Below the pieces are notes generated by a model, which had not been told where the DNA came from, searched no databases, and saw only the letters and a list, made by a program, of their open reading frames with translations. From NCBI GenBank assembly GCA_947034885.2, contig OX344758.2:23587067-23651066 (forward strand): a stretch of 64,000 bases of DNA, written 5' to 3'. How positions within the stretch are numbered: the first letter of the stretch is position 1; every line of letters begins with the position of its first letter. This DNA is from Thuidium tamariscinum (lineage: Eukaryota > Streptophyta > Bryopsida > Hypnales > Thuidiaceae). Made by a program: the position numbers and the translations under genes. This document shows positions 10,627-20,158 of the stretch, piece after piece.

Positions 10627-10881
10627 TGTTGAAGATTATGTACATATTAGTGTAGACTATGTACATTCAGCCCTAGGAGTAGGAGTAGACTCTTAGTTAG
10701 GCTTAGAGTCCCTTGGGTATTGCTTGTAGTCAAAGGCAGCCCATGGTGTTTGGTTATCCCACATGGTTTGTGGATAACTAGGGAAAGGCTTCTCCCTTAT
10801 GTTCAGCCCACTCTTGGGCCATGGTATCTTCCTACCATCTAAGTAAAGTCTTCATCCATTCATAACATTGTAATCTCAATA
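10627..10881 (+). repeat. Element A 5' LTR (255 bp)
   Basis: It runs from TGTTGAAGATT to CTCAATA and is followed immediately by the primer-binding site. It contains the ATGTACAT pair in U3 and the GTTATCC...GGATAAC hairpin found in all LTRs here. Its 'ctcccttatg' block groups it with elements E and B. Confidence 0.85.
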
Positions 10882-10895
10882 GGTTATGGGCCCAC
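10882..10895 (+). promoter_or_regulatory. Primer-binding site complementary to the initiator tRNA-Met anticodon arm
   Basis: GGTTATGGGCCCAC directly follows the LTR. Its complement, GTGGGCCCATAACC, is the anticodon arm (CAU anticodon) of plant initiator tRNA-Met as I know it. This implies priming from the 3' end of a tRNA 5'-half, as described for Drosophila copia, and not from the CCA end. Confidence 0.75.
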
Positions 10896-11513
10896 GCACT
10901 TGGAGTTGCGTTTGAGGGAGGAATTCAAACCATTTGGAGGAGATCTTGGAGCTTGGAGGAGTAATCAGCCCTTTGTCACTTTTCACCTACAAACCATATG
11001 GTATGAGTCATTTTTCAAATATCAACATTTTTAAAAAAAGGAATTTTTTTAGGAGCTATTGTTGGCTAGTTTGTGAGATTTTGAGTACATTTTGGGTGAG
11101 AGTTTGCTTATGTTAGCAATCAGACCTAGTTAGGGCTGGTTGGAAGCTCCTAGTTTGAGTTTGTGCTTAGAAGTGTACATTGGGAGCCCATTGAGGCTGA
11201 TTGTGCATTTGAGTGCATTGTGGATTGTGATGGTGCCAATTGCAATCTAGTGAGAGTCCTTTGGAGGCCTTGGAAGCATATTTGAGTTGCTTGAGGAGTT
11301 TGCCATGCATAGAGGGCTGATTAGAGCCCTTGTGAGTGAGTGAGGCAATTCATGGATTTCTTGATCCTTAGAGGACTGATTTCTGCCCCTTGTGAGCCAT
11401 TGAGGGCCAAGTAGGGTGCTTTGGTGGATTGGTGAACCAATTAGGGCTATACGAGGCCATTGTTGTCCTTGAGGTGCTTATTGTGAGTAGTAGCATCCAT
11501 TTAGGGCTGATTG

Positions 11514-11723
11514 TATTGAGAAAACAAAGGTATGAATGGATGAAAGGCTTTACTTAGATGGTAGGAAGATACAAAGACCCATGAGTGGGCTGATCTCATG
11601 CTAGAAGCCTTTCCCTAGTTATCCACAAACCATGTGGGATAACTACCTTTCATGGGATGCCTTTGACTACGAGCAATACCCAATGCACTCTAAGACTAAC
11701 CTAGTGTCTAATGCTACACCTAG
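11514..11723 (-). repeat. Partial antisense copia LTR in the leader of element A
   Basis: On the minus strand it ends with CTCAATA (at 11,514) and covers R/U5 and part of U3. The first 50-100 bp of the LTR are missing. Confidence 0.8.
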
Positions 11724-11725
11724 TG

Positions 11726-12000
11726 AAACTTAAGAGGGCTGATTAGTGCCCTTGTGAGTGAGTGAGGCGAATTAGTGGATTTTTGTGAACCCTTGAGGAC
11801 TGATTTGAGCCCTTGTGTGTGAGAGAGGTGAATTAGTGGAATTTGTGAACCCTAGAGGGCTGATTTGTGCCCTTGTGTGTGAAAGAGTCGAATTAGTGGA
11901 TTTTGCAAATCCTAGAGGGCTGATTTGAGCCCTTTTGTATGAGAGAGGTGAATTAGTGGGTTTTGTGAACCGAAGAGGGCTGAATTGTGCCCTTGTGAGC
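11726..12000 (+). repeat. 60-bp leader tandem repeat of element A, about 4.5 copies
   Basis: Units of the form AGGGCTGATTTG(A/T)GCCCT, GTGTGTGAGAGAGG and AATTAGTGG repeat every 60 bp. The AGGGCT...AGCCCT core can form a 6-bp hairpin in each unit. Confidence 0.85.
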
Positions 12001-12413
12001 CTTGTCGAGCCATTGAGAGCAAAGTAGGATTCTTTGGTGGCTTGGTGATCCAACTAGGGTTGTTGGAGACCATTGTGGTCCTTGAGGTGCTGATTGTGAG
12101 TAGGAGCTTCCATCTAGGGCTGATTGGAAGCGTAGAGCTCCTTGGAGTGTGGAGTACCCTCTTTGGGAGGAGGGCTTGCTGAATTGAAGTAGCACTAGTC
12201 CATGTGTTGGACTTGAGCTTGATTAGGGTCTGAATTGGTGTTGAGAGGAGGTGATGCACATGTGAGGAGTGTTTGGCCGTCCTTAGTGTTCAAAGGATCT
12301 TTGGAGGTCCTTGTGAGGGCTGATTGGTGTCATTTCAGCCCTATTGGCTGCCAAGGGAATGTTTGGTCGTTCTTGGAGCTTAGAGGATCTTGGGAGGTCC
12401 TCGTGAGGGCTGA

Positions 12414-15400
12414 TTGTTGCCATTTCAGCCCAATTGGCTTCCAAGTGAGTATTTGGAGGCTGAATTCAGTTGGAGACACCATGTCAACAAGATCAAGGCT
12501 CTTGCTGATGAGTTGGCTTGTTTGGAGGCGCCCGTGACGGAGGGAGATGTGGTGATGACATTGTTGGAGAGCTTGCCACCATCCTATGAGTTCCTCATCA
12601 CCGCCTTGGAGACAAGGGCCACCAAGGATCTGACCTTGGAGTTTGTGACAGCCCGCTTGATGCATGAGGTGACAAAGCGCAAGGAGAATGAGCCCCAAGG
12701 GGAGGGATCAGCCCTTGTGTCAAGGCATGGCAAGGGAGGCACCACCAAGGCGTTCAAGGAGACAAGGACATGCTTCAAGTGTGGCAAATCAGGCCACATT
12801 GCCAAGCATTGCAAGACCAGCCAAGCCAAAGACAAGGAGAGTGCACACCAAACTTCCAAAGAGGAGGAGGAGGAGGATTTCGCCTTTGCCACCCATGGAG
12901 GAGGGGAGAAGGCCAACATGTTCACTTGGATTGTGGATTCAGGTGCTACCCAACACATGACCAGCCATCGGGATGCCTTCCACACCTATCAGCCCATTTC
13001 GGGGAAGAAGATTTACTTGGGAGACAATTGCATGGTGGAGGCTCTTGGCAAGGGGGAGATCCATGTGGAGGTGCAAGTGAAGGGGCAGCCTAGGAGGATC
13101 ACAATTGAGGAGGTGCTCCATGTGCCCAAGTTGCATGCCAACTTGCTTTCCGTAAGCAAGTTGTCTTTGGGAGGTTTGAAAGTGCAATTCAACATGGTGG
13201 GATGTGTTGTGAGGGCACCAAGTGGAGTCTTGATTGCATCAGCCCCTCGTGAGGGCAACTTGTACATCTTCCATTTCACCAAGGTGAATAGCACTTCCTT
13301 GGCTTGTGTGGCCCAAGGATCAGCTCATGAGGACCTTGTGGAGCTTTGGCATAGGAGGCTTGGGCACTTGAATGTGAAGAGCATGAAGAGCCTCCAACAC
13401 ATTGTGAAGGGGCTGAATCTCTCTTCTTGCAAGCATGATTGGAGTTCTATGGTGTGCAAGGGGTGCATTGAGGGCAAGCAAGCAAGGCAGCCCTTCCCCA
13501 AGGATGGGGCAACAAGGGCCAGCAAGCCATTGGAGCTTGTGCATTCCGATGTGTGCGGGCCAATGAAGACCTCAACCATAGGAGGAGCAAGGTATTTTGT
13601 GACCTTCATTGATGATTTCTCTCGCAAGGTGTGGGTGTATATGCTGAAGTGCAAGAGTGAGGTGTTTGGGCGTTTTGAGACTTGGAAGGCCCTTGTGGAG
13701 GCCCAATCTGATTGCAAGGTGAAGGTGCTGCGGTCGGATAATGGAGGGGAGTATGTGTCCAAGGCCTTTGAGGGGTACTTGCAAGCCCATGGCATTGAGC
13801 ACCATACATCAGCACCTTATACTCCTCAACAAAACGGCATAGCGGAGCGTGCAAATCGGACCATTGTGGAGATGGCAAGGGCCATGATTCATGGCCAAGG
13901 GCTGAAGTTTGAGCTTTGGGGGGAGGCGGTGTCCAATGCGGTGTATACAAGGAAGCGGTGCCCTACTTCAGCCTTGATTGGGAAGACACCCCAAGAAGCT
14001 TGGAGTGGGATCAGACCTCATGTGTCTCACATGCGGGTTTTTGGGTGCATGGCCTATGCCTTGGTGCCTAGTGCCAAGAGGACCAAGTTGGATGCCAAGG
14101 GCATCAAGTGTCTTTTCCTTGGTTATTGTGAGGGAACCAAGGCTTATAAGCTGATGTGTGTGGAGACCAAGAAGATCATCAAGAGTAGAGATGTGACCTT
14201 CTTGGAGGATGGAGGTGCTGATCCAAAGCTCTTGGAGATGAGCCCACGTGGGAGTAATGGAGGACCAGCCCAAAAGGTGGGCACAACTCCAAGAGTGCAC
14301 CTAGAAGATGAAGGAGATGAAGATGAAGAAGATGAGGACTTGGTGGAGCCCAAGAAGAAGGTGGCCACACCTCAAGGGAAGAGGCCATCAGCCCCTTCTC
14401 CAAGATCTTCACCAAGGGAGAAGGAGCATGATCAGCCCTTGGAAGAGCAAGATCAGCCATTGGAGGAGTAAGACCAGCCCTTGGAGGAGCAAGAGGAGCC
14501 ACGTTATCCAATAAGGACCCGGAGGCCACTTGGAGATTGGTGGCTGAATCACATTCTTCCCCCACAACATGAAGAACAAGCCAATGTGGCTTTCCTTGGA
14601 GATCCATCCACACTTGGAGAGGTGTTGTGTTGTGAGGATGCAAGCAAGTGGGAGTTGGCCATGCAAGAGGAGTACAAGGCCCTCATTACCAAAGGGACAT
14701 GGGAGCTTGCTGCCCTTCCTTCCAAGAGATCAAGTGTGGGCTGTAAGTGGGTTTTCTCCACCAAAAGGGATGCTTTGGGTCATGTTGTGAGGTACAAGGC
14801 AAGGCTGGTTGCTAGGGGGTTTTCCCAAGTGGAGGGGGTGGATTTTAATGAGACTTTTGCTCCCGTTGCCAAGTTTAGCACCATCCGGTGTGTTGTGACT
14901 CTTGGGGCAGCCATGGACTTGGAGATGCACCAAATGGATGTGAAGACGGCTTTTCTCAACCCCAAGCTCCAGGAGGTCATCTACATGGATCAGCCCCAAG
15001 GCTTTGTGCAAGAAGGCCAAGAGCATCTCAAGTGCAAGTTGAAGAAGGCCCTTCCCGGGTTGAAGCAATCGGGGAGAGCATGGTATCAAGATATTGATGC
15101 CATGTTTGTGAGGAAGGGCTTCCTAAGAAGCCATGCTGATCACTCATTGTACACCATGCAAAGTTGTGAGTTTTTGGTGATTGTGATCTTATATGTGGAT
15201 GATCTGATCCTTCTTGCAAGTAGCATGACCAAGATGCTTGAAGTGAAGGCCATGCTCAAGGAGGAGTATGAGATGACTGATCTTGGAGAGCTGAAGTATT
15301 GCCTTGGAGTGGAGTTCAAGAGGGATAGGGCTGCCCGCACCATCACCATGAGCCAACGCAAGTACCTTGAAGAAATCCTCAAGCGCTTCAAGATGGAGGA

Positions 15401-15999
15401 GTGCAAAGCCATAGGTACACCACTTGAGACTCGTGTGAAGTTGCCCAAGCTCACGGATGCTGAATTTGGAGAGGTGAGGGCTGAAATGCAAGGTGTGCCT
15501 TACAAGGCAGCGGTGGGTTGCTTGATGTATGCCATGGTGGCCACAAGGCCTGATTTGGCCTTTCCGGTGAGTGTTGTGAGTCAACACATGTCCAAGTATG
15601 GCCCAAAGCATTGGGCTGCGGTGAAGAGGGTGATGAGGTACCTTCAAGGCACACTTGGGCTGGAGTTGCAACTTGGAGGTGCCCATGTGACTTTGCATGG
15701 CTATTGTGATGCGGATTGGGCGGGTGATGACGCGGATAGGAGATCCACCACAGGCTACGTATTTAAGCTTGGATTGGGTGCCATTACTTGGAATTCCAAG
15801 AGGCAGCCCACCATAGCTCTTTCTACAACGGAGGCGGAATACATGGCCATGAGCCAATGCACCAAGGAGGCCATTTGGTTGCGGCAACTCTTGGCTGATG
15901 TTGGCCTTGTCCAAGAGGGGAGCACACCCATCTGGTGTGACAACCAAGGGGCCATTGCTTTGGCCAAAAATCCCACCCACCACTCTCGGACAAAGCACA
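12414..15999 (+). pseudogene. Element A gag-pol: partial gag, zinc knuckle, protease, integrase, RT and most of RNase H
   Basis: A single frame has one nonsense codon (TAA 14,469-14,471). Gag starts part-way (HVNKIKALADELACLEAPV...LLESLPPSYE); its N-terminal half and start codon are missing. The CCHC knuckle is CFKCGKSGHIAKHC, protease is DSGATQHM, and integrase has HRRLGH/CKGC and DDE. RT begins near codon WELAMQ (about 14,650), with RYKARLVARGFSQVEGVDF and the catalytic YVDDLI (about 15,195). RNase H carries DADWAGDDADRRSTTGYVF, SKRQPTIALSTTEAEYMA and the SRTKH end. Element B interrupts it at 16,000, and the tail (HIDVQHHFIRERVE) resumes at 20,089. This is the only RT-plus-RNase-H copy of its subfamily in the window and resembles the source of the RT-less copies. 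Confidence 0.92.
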
Positions 16000-16310
16000 T
16001 GTTGAAGATCATGTCCACATTAGTGTAGACCATGTACATACAGTCCTAGGAGCATGTTGACTAACATGTACATATTAGTGTAGCCCATGTACATTCAGCC
16101 CTAGGTGTAGCATTAGACACTAGGTTAGTCTTAGAGTCCATTGGGTATTGCTTGTAGTCAAAGGCAGCCCATGAAAGGTAGTTATCCCACATGGTTTGTG
16201 GATAACTAGGGAAAGGCTTCTCCCTTATGTTTAGCCCACTCTTGGGCCATGGTATCTTCCTACCATCTAAGTAAAGCCTTTCATCCATCAATACCTTTGT
16301 AATCTCAATA
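16000..16310 (+). repeat. Element B 5' LTR (311 bp, duplicated U3 module)
   Basis: It runs from TGTTGAAG to CTCAATA. It carries two copies of the 'ATGTACATattagtgtag...cagccctagg' module, where the 256-bp LTRs carry one. Confidence 0.92.
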
Positions 16311-16324
16311 GGTTATGGGCCCAC
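16311..16324 (+). promoter_or_regulatory. Element B primer-binding site
   Basis: GGTTATGGGCCCAC follows directly after the LTR, identical to the site in element A. Confidence 0.75.
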
Positions 16325-16609
16325 GCACTTGGAGTTGCGCTTGAGGGTGAAATTCAAATCATTTGGAGGAGATCTTAGAGCTTGGAGGAGCAATCAGCCT
16401 TTTGTGACTTTTCACCTACAAACCATATGGTGTAAGTATATTTTTCAAAAAAACATACTTTGAGTGTCTTTTTAAAAAAAGGGAGAGGAAAGTTTTGTTG
16501 CTTTCTCATTGGCTGGTTTGTGAGGTTTGAGTACATTTTGGAGGAGAGGTTGCTTATGGTAGTAATCAGACCTAGTTAGGGCTGGTTGCATGCTCCTAGT
16601 TTGAGTTTG

Positions 16610-17000
16610 CTTTTAGAAGTGTGCATTGAGAGTGCTTTGAGGCTGAATTGTGCACTTGGGTGCATTGTTGAGTGAGATTGTGCCAATTGCACTAGAGTGA
16701 GAGTGCTTTGAGGCTAATTGTGCACTAAGGTGCATTATTGAGAGTGATTGTGAGCCTTGGAAGCATGTTTGAGATGCTTGAGGCATTTGCCATCCATTAA
16801 AGGCTGATTAGTGCCCTTGTGAGTGAGTGAGGTGAATTTGTGGACTTGGTGAACTTAGGAGGGCTGATTAGTGCCCTTGTGAGTGAGTGAGTGAGGCGAA
16901 TTAGTGGAATTTGTGAACCAAAGAGGGCTGATTTGTGCCCTTGTGAGTGAGAGAGGTTAATTAGTGGAATTTGTGAACCCAAGAGGGCTGAATTGTGCCC
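16610..17000 (+). repeat. Element B leader tandem repeats (70-bp type then 60-bp type)
   Basis: About 1.8 copies of the 'gtgcattgttgagtgag' 70-bp unit are followed by about 3.3 copies of the 60-bp GGGCTGATT...GCCC unit. This is the shortest array among the copies. Confidence 0.8.
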
Positions 17001-17525
17001 TCGTGAGCCTTGTGGAGCTATTGAGAGCAAAGTAGGATTCTTTGGTGGCTTGGTGATCCAACTAGGGTTGTTGGAGACCATTGTTGTCCTTGAGGTGCTG
17101 ATTGTGAGAAGGAGCTTCCATCTAGGGCTGATTGGAAGCCTAGAGCTCCTTGGAGTGTGGAGTAACCTCTTTGGGAGGAGGGCTTGCTGAATTGAAGTAG
17201 CACTAGCTCATGATGTCCATGTGGTGGACTTGAGCTTGATTAGAGAGGAGGTGATGCACATGTGAGGAGTGTTTGGCCGTCCTTAGTGTTCAAAGGATCT
17301 TTGGAGGTCCTTGTGAGGGCTGATTGGTGCCATTTGAGCCCTATTGGCTGCCAAGGGAATGTTTGGTCGTTCTTGGAGCTTGGGGGATCTTGGGAGGTCC
17401 TTGTGAGGGCTGAATTGTGCCATTTCAGCCCCATTGGCTGCCAAGGGAGTGTTTGGAGGCTGAATTGGGTTTTTCAACTCTTGGAGACACATTGGGTGCT
17501 GCCAACAAGTAGGAGGTGCTTCACC

Positions 17526-18701
17526 ATGGCATCAAGTGGAGGAGAAGGCGTGCGCATCATTGACAAGTTTGATGAGGAGTATGAGTCCCAAGGGGAGGGA
17601 TCAGCCCTTGTCTCAAGACATGGGAGAGGAGGCAACACCAAGGCGTTCAAGGAGACAAGGACATGCTACAAGTGTGGCAAACCAGGCCACATTGCTAGGG
17701 ATTGCAAGGGCAGCCAAGCCAAAGACAAGGAGAGTGCACACCAAGCCTCCAAAGAAGAGGAGGAGATTGCCTTTGCCACCCATGGAGGAGGGGAGAAGGC
17801 CAACATGTTTACTTGGATTGTGGACTCGGGAGCCACCCAACATATGACCAGCCATCGAGATGCCTTCCACACCTATCAGCCCATTTCGGGGAAGAAGATT
17901 TATTTGGGAGACAATGGCATGGTGGAGGCCCTTGGCAAGGGGGAGATCCATGTGGAGGTGCAAGTGAAGGGGCTGACGAAGAGGATCCAGATCCAAGAAG
18001 TGCTCCATGTACCCAAGTTGCATGCCAACTTGCTTTCGGTGAGTAGATTGTCTTTGGGAGGTTTGAAGGTACATTTCAACAATGTGGGGTGTGTTGTGAG
18101 GGCACCAAGTGGAGTTTTGATAGCATCAGCCCCTGGTGAGGGCCACTTGTACCCCCTCCACTTCACCAAGGTGAATGGTACTTCCTTGGCTTGTGTTGCC
18201 CAAGGATCAACCCAAGGATCAGCTCATGGAGACCTTGTGGAGCTTTGGCATAGGAGGCTTGGGCACTTGAATGTGGGGAGCATGAAGAGTCTCCAACACA
18301 TTGTGAAGGGGCTGAACCTCTCTTCTTGCAACCATGATTGGAGTTCTATGGTGTGCAAGGGGTGCATTGAGGGCAAACAAGCAAGGCAGCCCTTCCCCAA
18401 GGATGGGGCAACAAGGGCCAGCAAGCCATTGGAGCTTGTGCATTCCGATGTATGTGGGCCGATGAAGACCACAACCATAGGAGGAGCAAGGTATTTTGTG
18501 ACCTTCATTGATGATTTCTCTCGCAAGGTGTGGGTGTATATGCTGAAGTGCAAGAGTGAGGTGTTTGGGCGTTTTGAGACTTGGAAGGCCCTTGTGGAGG
18601 CCCAATCTGATTGCAAGGTGAAGGTGCTGCGGTCGGATAATGGAGGGGAATATGTGTCCAAGGCCTTTGAAGAGTACTTGAAGGCCCATGGCATTGAGCA
18701 C
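17526..18701 (+). pseudogene. Element B polyprotein, first part: short gag remnant, zinc knuckle, protease, integrase (interrupted)
   Basis: The ATG at 17,526 (CACCATGGCATC context) begins MASSGGEGVRIIDKFDEEYE and then jumps to SQGEGSALVSRHG, which lies just before the CCHC knuckle (CYKCGKPGHIARDC). The whole gag core is absent. Protease (DSGATQHM) and the first part of integrase (zinc motif, first and second Asp) are intact and open. The frame stops in the solo LTR that begins at 18,702, just after KAHGIEH. The open frame upstream to 17,262 is leader translation with no ATG, which is why I chose 17,526. Confidence 0.9.
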
Positions 18702-18957
18702 TGTTGAAGATCATGTACATATTAGTGTAGACCATGTACATACAGCCCTAGGAGTAGCATTAGACACTAGGATAGTGTTAGAGTCCATTGGGTATTGCTC
18801 GTAGTCAAAGGCAGCCCATGAAAGGTAGTTATCCCACATGGTTTGTGGATAACTAGGGAAAGGCTTCTAGCATAAGATGAGCCCACTCATGGGTCTTTGT
18901 ATCTTCCTACCATCTAAGTAAAGCCTTTCATCTATCAATACCTTTGTAATCTCAATA
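18702..18957 (+). repeat. Solo copia LTR (256 bp) with TSD AGCAC inside the integrase of element B
   Basis: TGTTGAAG...CTCAATA is flanked by AGCAC at 18,697-18,701 and 18,958-18,962. Integrase codons on both sides join if one repeat copy is ignored. This fixes the exact LTR ends (TG...TA) for the family. A solo LTR arises by LTR-LTR recombination of a full element. Confidence 0.95.
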
Positions 18958-18962
18958 AGCAC

Positions 18963-19693
18963 CACACATCAGCACCTTACACTCCTCAACAAATGCTTAT
19001 AGGCTGATGTGTGTGGAGAGCAAGAAAATCATCAAGAGTCGAGATGTGACCTTCTTGGAGGATGGAGGTGCTGATCCCAAGCTCTTGGAGATGAGCCCAA
19101 GTGGGAGAAATGGAGGACCAGCCCATGTGGTGGGCACAACTCCAAGAGTGCACATGGAAGATGATGAAGATGAAGAGCAAGGAGGGGAAGATGAGGACTT
19201 GGTGGATCCCAAGAAGAAGGTGACTACTCCCCAAGTGAAGAGATCAGCTGTTCCTTCTCCAAGCACTTCACTAAGGGAGCAAGAGCAAGAGCAGCCCTTG
19301 GAGGAGCAAGAGGAGCCACGTTATCCAACAAGGACTCGTAGGCCTCTAGGAGATTGGTGGCTGAATCACATTCTTCCCCCACAACGTGAAGAAGAAGCCA
19401 ACCTAGCTTGCTTTGAAGATGCAAGCAAGTGGGAGTTGGCTATGCAAACGGAGTGCAAAGCCCAAGGTACACCACTTAACACTCATGAGGAGTGGCCCAA
19501 GCTCATAGATGACGAATTGGAGAAGGCGAGGGCTGAAATGCAAGGTGTGCCTTATAAGGCAGCGGTGAGTTGTTTGAAGCATGCCATCGAAGCCACAAGG
19601 GCTGATTTGGCATTATCGGTGAGTGTTGTATGTGAATCTATGTCTACGTATGGCCCAAAGTGTTGGGCAGCGGTCAAGAGAGTGTTGAGTTAG
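18963..19693 (+). pseudogene. Element B polyprotein, second part: integrase end and acidic linker, no RT
   Basis: After the solo LTR about 30 bp of integrase remain (to 'cctcaacaaa'). Then about 0.75 kb, compared with elements A and H, is missing, and the sequence resumes at 'tgcttataggctgatgtg'. The rest encodes the integrase tail (SKKIIKSRDVTFLEDGGADPK), an acidic linker (DDEDEEQGGEDEDL) and RYPTRTRRPLGDWWLNHILPP. A further gap removes about 30 bp before EDASKWELAMQ. The shared RT deletion (MQTECKAQGTPL) follows, and the frame ends VKRVLS at 19,693. Confidence 0.88.
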
Positions 19694-19777
19694 TTTTAAG
19701 GCGTACTTGGTAAGCCACCAATCCAACTTGATTGCAATGATAATTCATTGCACCTTTGACCACTCTCAAAGTGGGAG

Positions 19778-20088
19778 TGTTGAAGATCATGTCCATATTA
19801 GTGTAGACCATGTACATACAGCCCTAGGAGCATGTTTACTAACATGTACATATTAGTGTAGCCCATGTACATTCAGCCCTAGGTGTAGCATTAGACACTA
19901 GGTTAGTCTTAGAGTCCATTGGGTATTGCTCGTAGTCAAAGGCAGCCCATGAAAGGTAGTTATCCCACATGGTTTGTGGATAACTAGGGAAAGGCTTCTA
20001 GCATAAGATCAGCCCACTCATGGGTCTTTGTATCTTCCTACCATCTAAGTAAAGCCTTTCATCCATCAATACCCTTGTAATCTCAATA
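19778..20088 (+). repeat. Element B 3' LTR (311 bp)
   Basis: It is preceded by the polypurine tract AAAGTGGGAG (19,768-19,777), ends CTCAATA, and is followed by the second GCACA. Confidence 0.92.
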
Positions 20089-20158
20089 GCACATTGATGT
20101 GCAACACCATTTCATTCGTGAACGAGTGGAGGCTGAGGTGATTGAGCTCAAGTATGTG
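20089..20158 (+). pseudogene. Element A RNase H tail fragment, ending at a breakpoint
   Basis: The translation (HIDVQHHFIRERVEAEVIELKYV) continues the RNase H of element A after element B. The homology stops near 20,155-20,159 in 'tatgtggc', where inverted element D sequence begins. The 3' LTR of A is not present. Confidence 0.85.

Larger units (their letters stand above)
10896..12413 (+). other. Element A leader, rearranged, with an antisense LTR fragment
   Basis: The leader starts normally (10,896-11,513) and reaches the 'gtgagtagtagcatcc' segment. A minus-oriented, 5'-truncated LTR piece interrupts it at 11,514-11,723. It then restarts at the 60-bp tandem repeats (11,726-12,000). The two parts are therefore a duplicated or recombined leader, probably from two elements. 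Confidence 0.7.
16000..20088 (+). mobile_element. Copia element B: complete LTR-to-LTR RT-less element (4.09 kb), with TSD GCACA
   Basis: The 5' LTR is 16,000-16,310 and the 3' LTR is 19,778-20,088 (both 311 bp). The 5-bp duplication GCACA stands at 15,995-15,999 and 20,089-20,093. It sits inside the RNase H codons of element A, which resume cleanly after the second GCACA. The LTRs differ in a cluster of about a dozen bases around 'ctcccttatg' versus 'ctagcataag', plus scattered changes, so the 5' LTR looks recombinant. A 256-bp solo LTR is inserted in its integrase. Confidence 0.95.
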
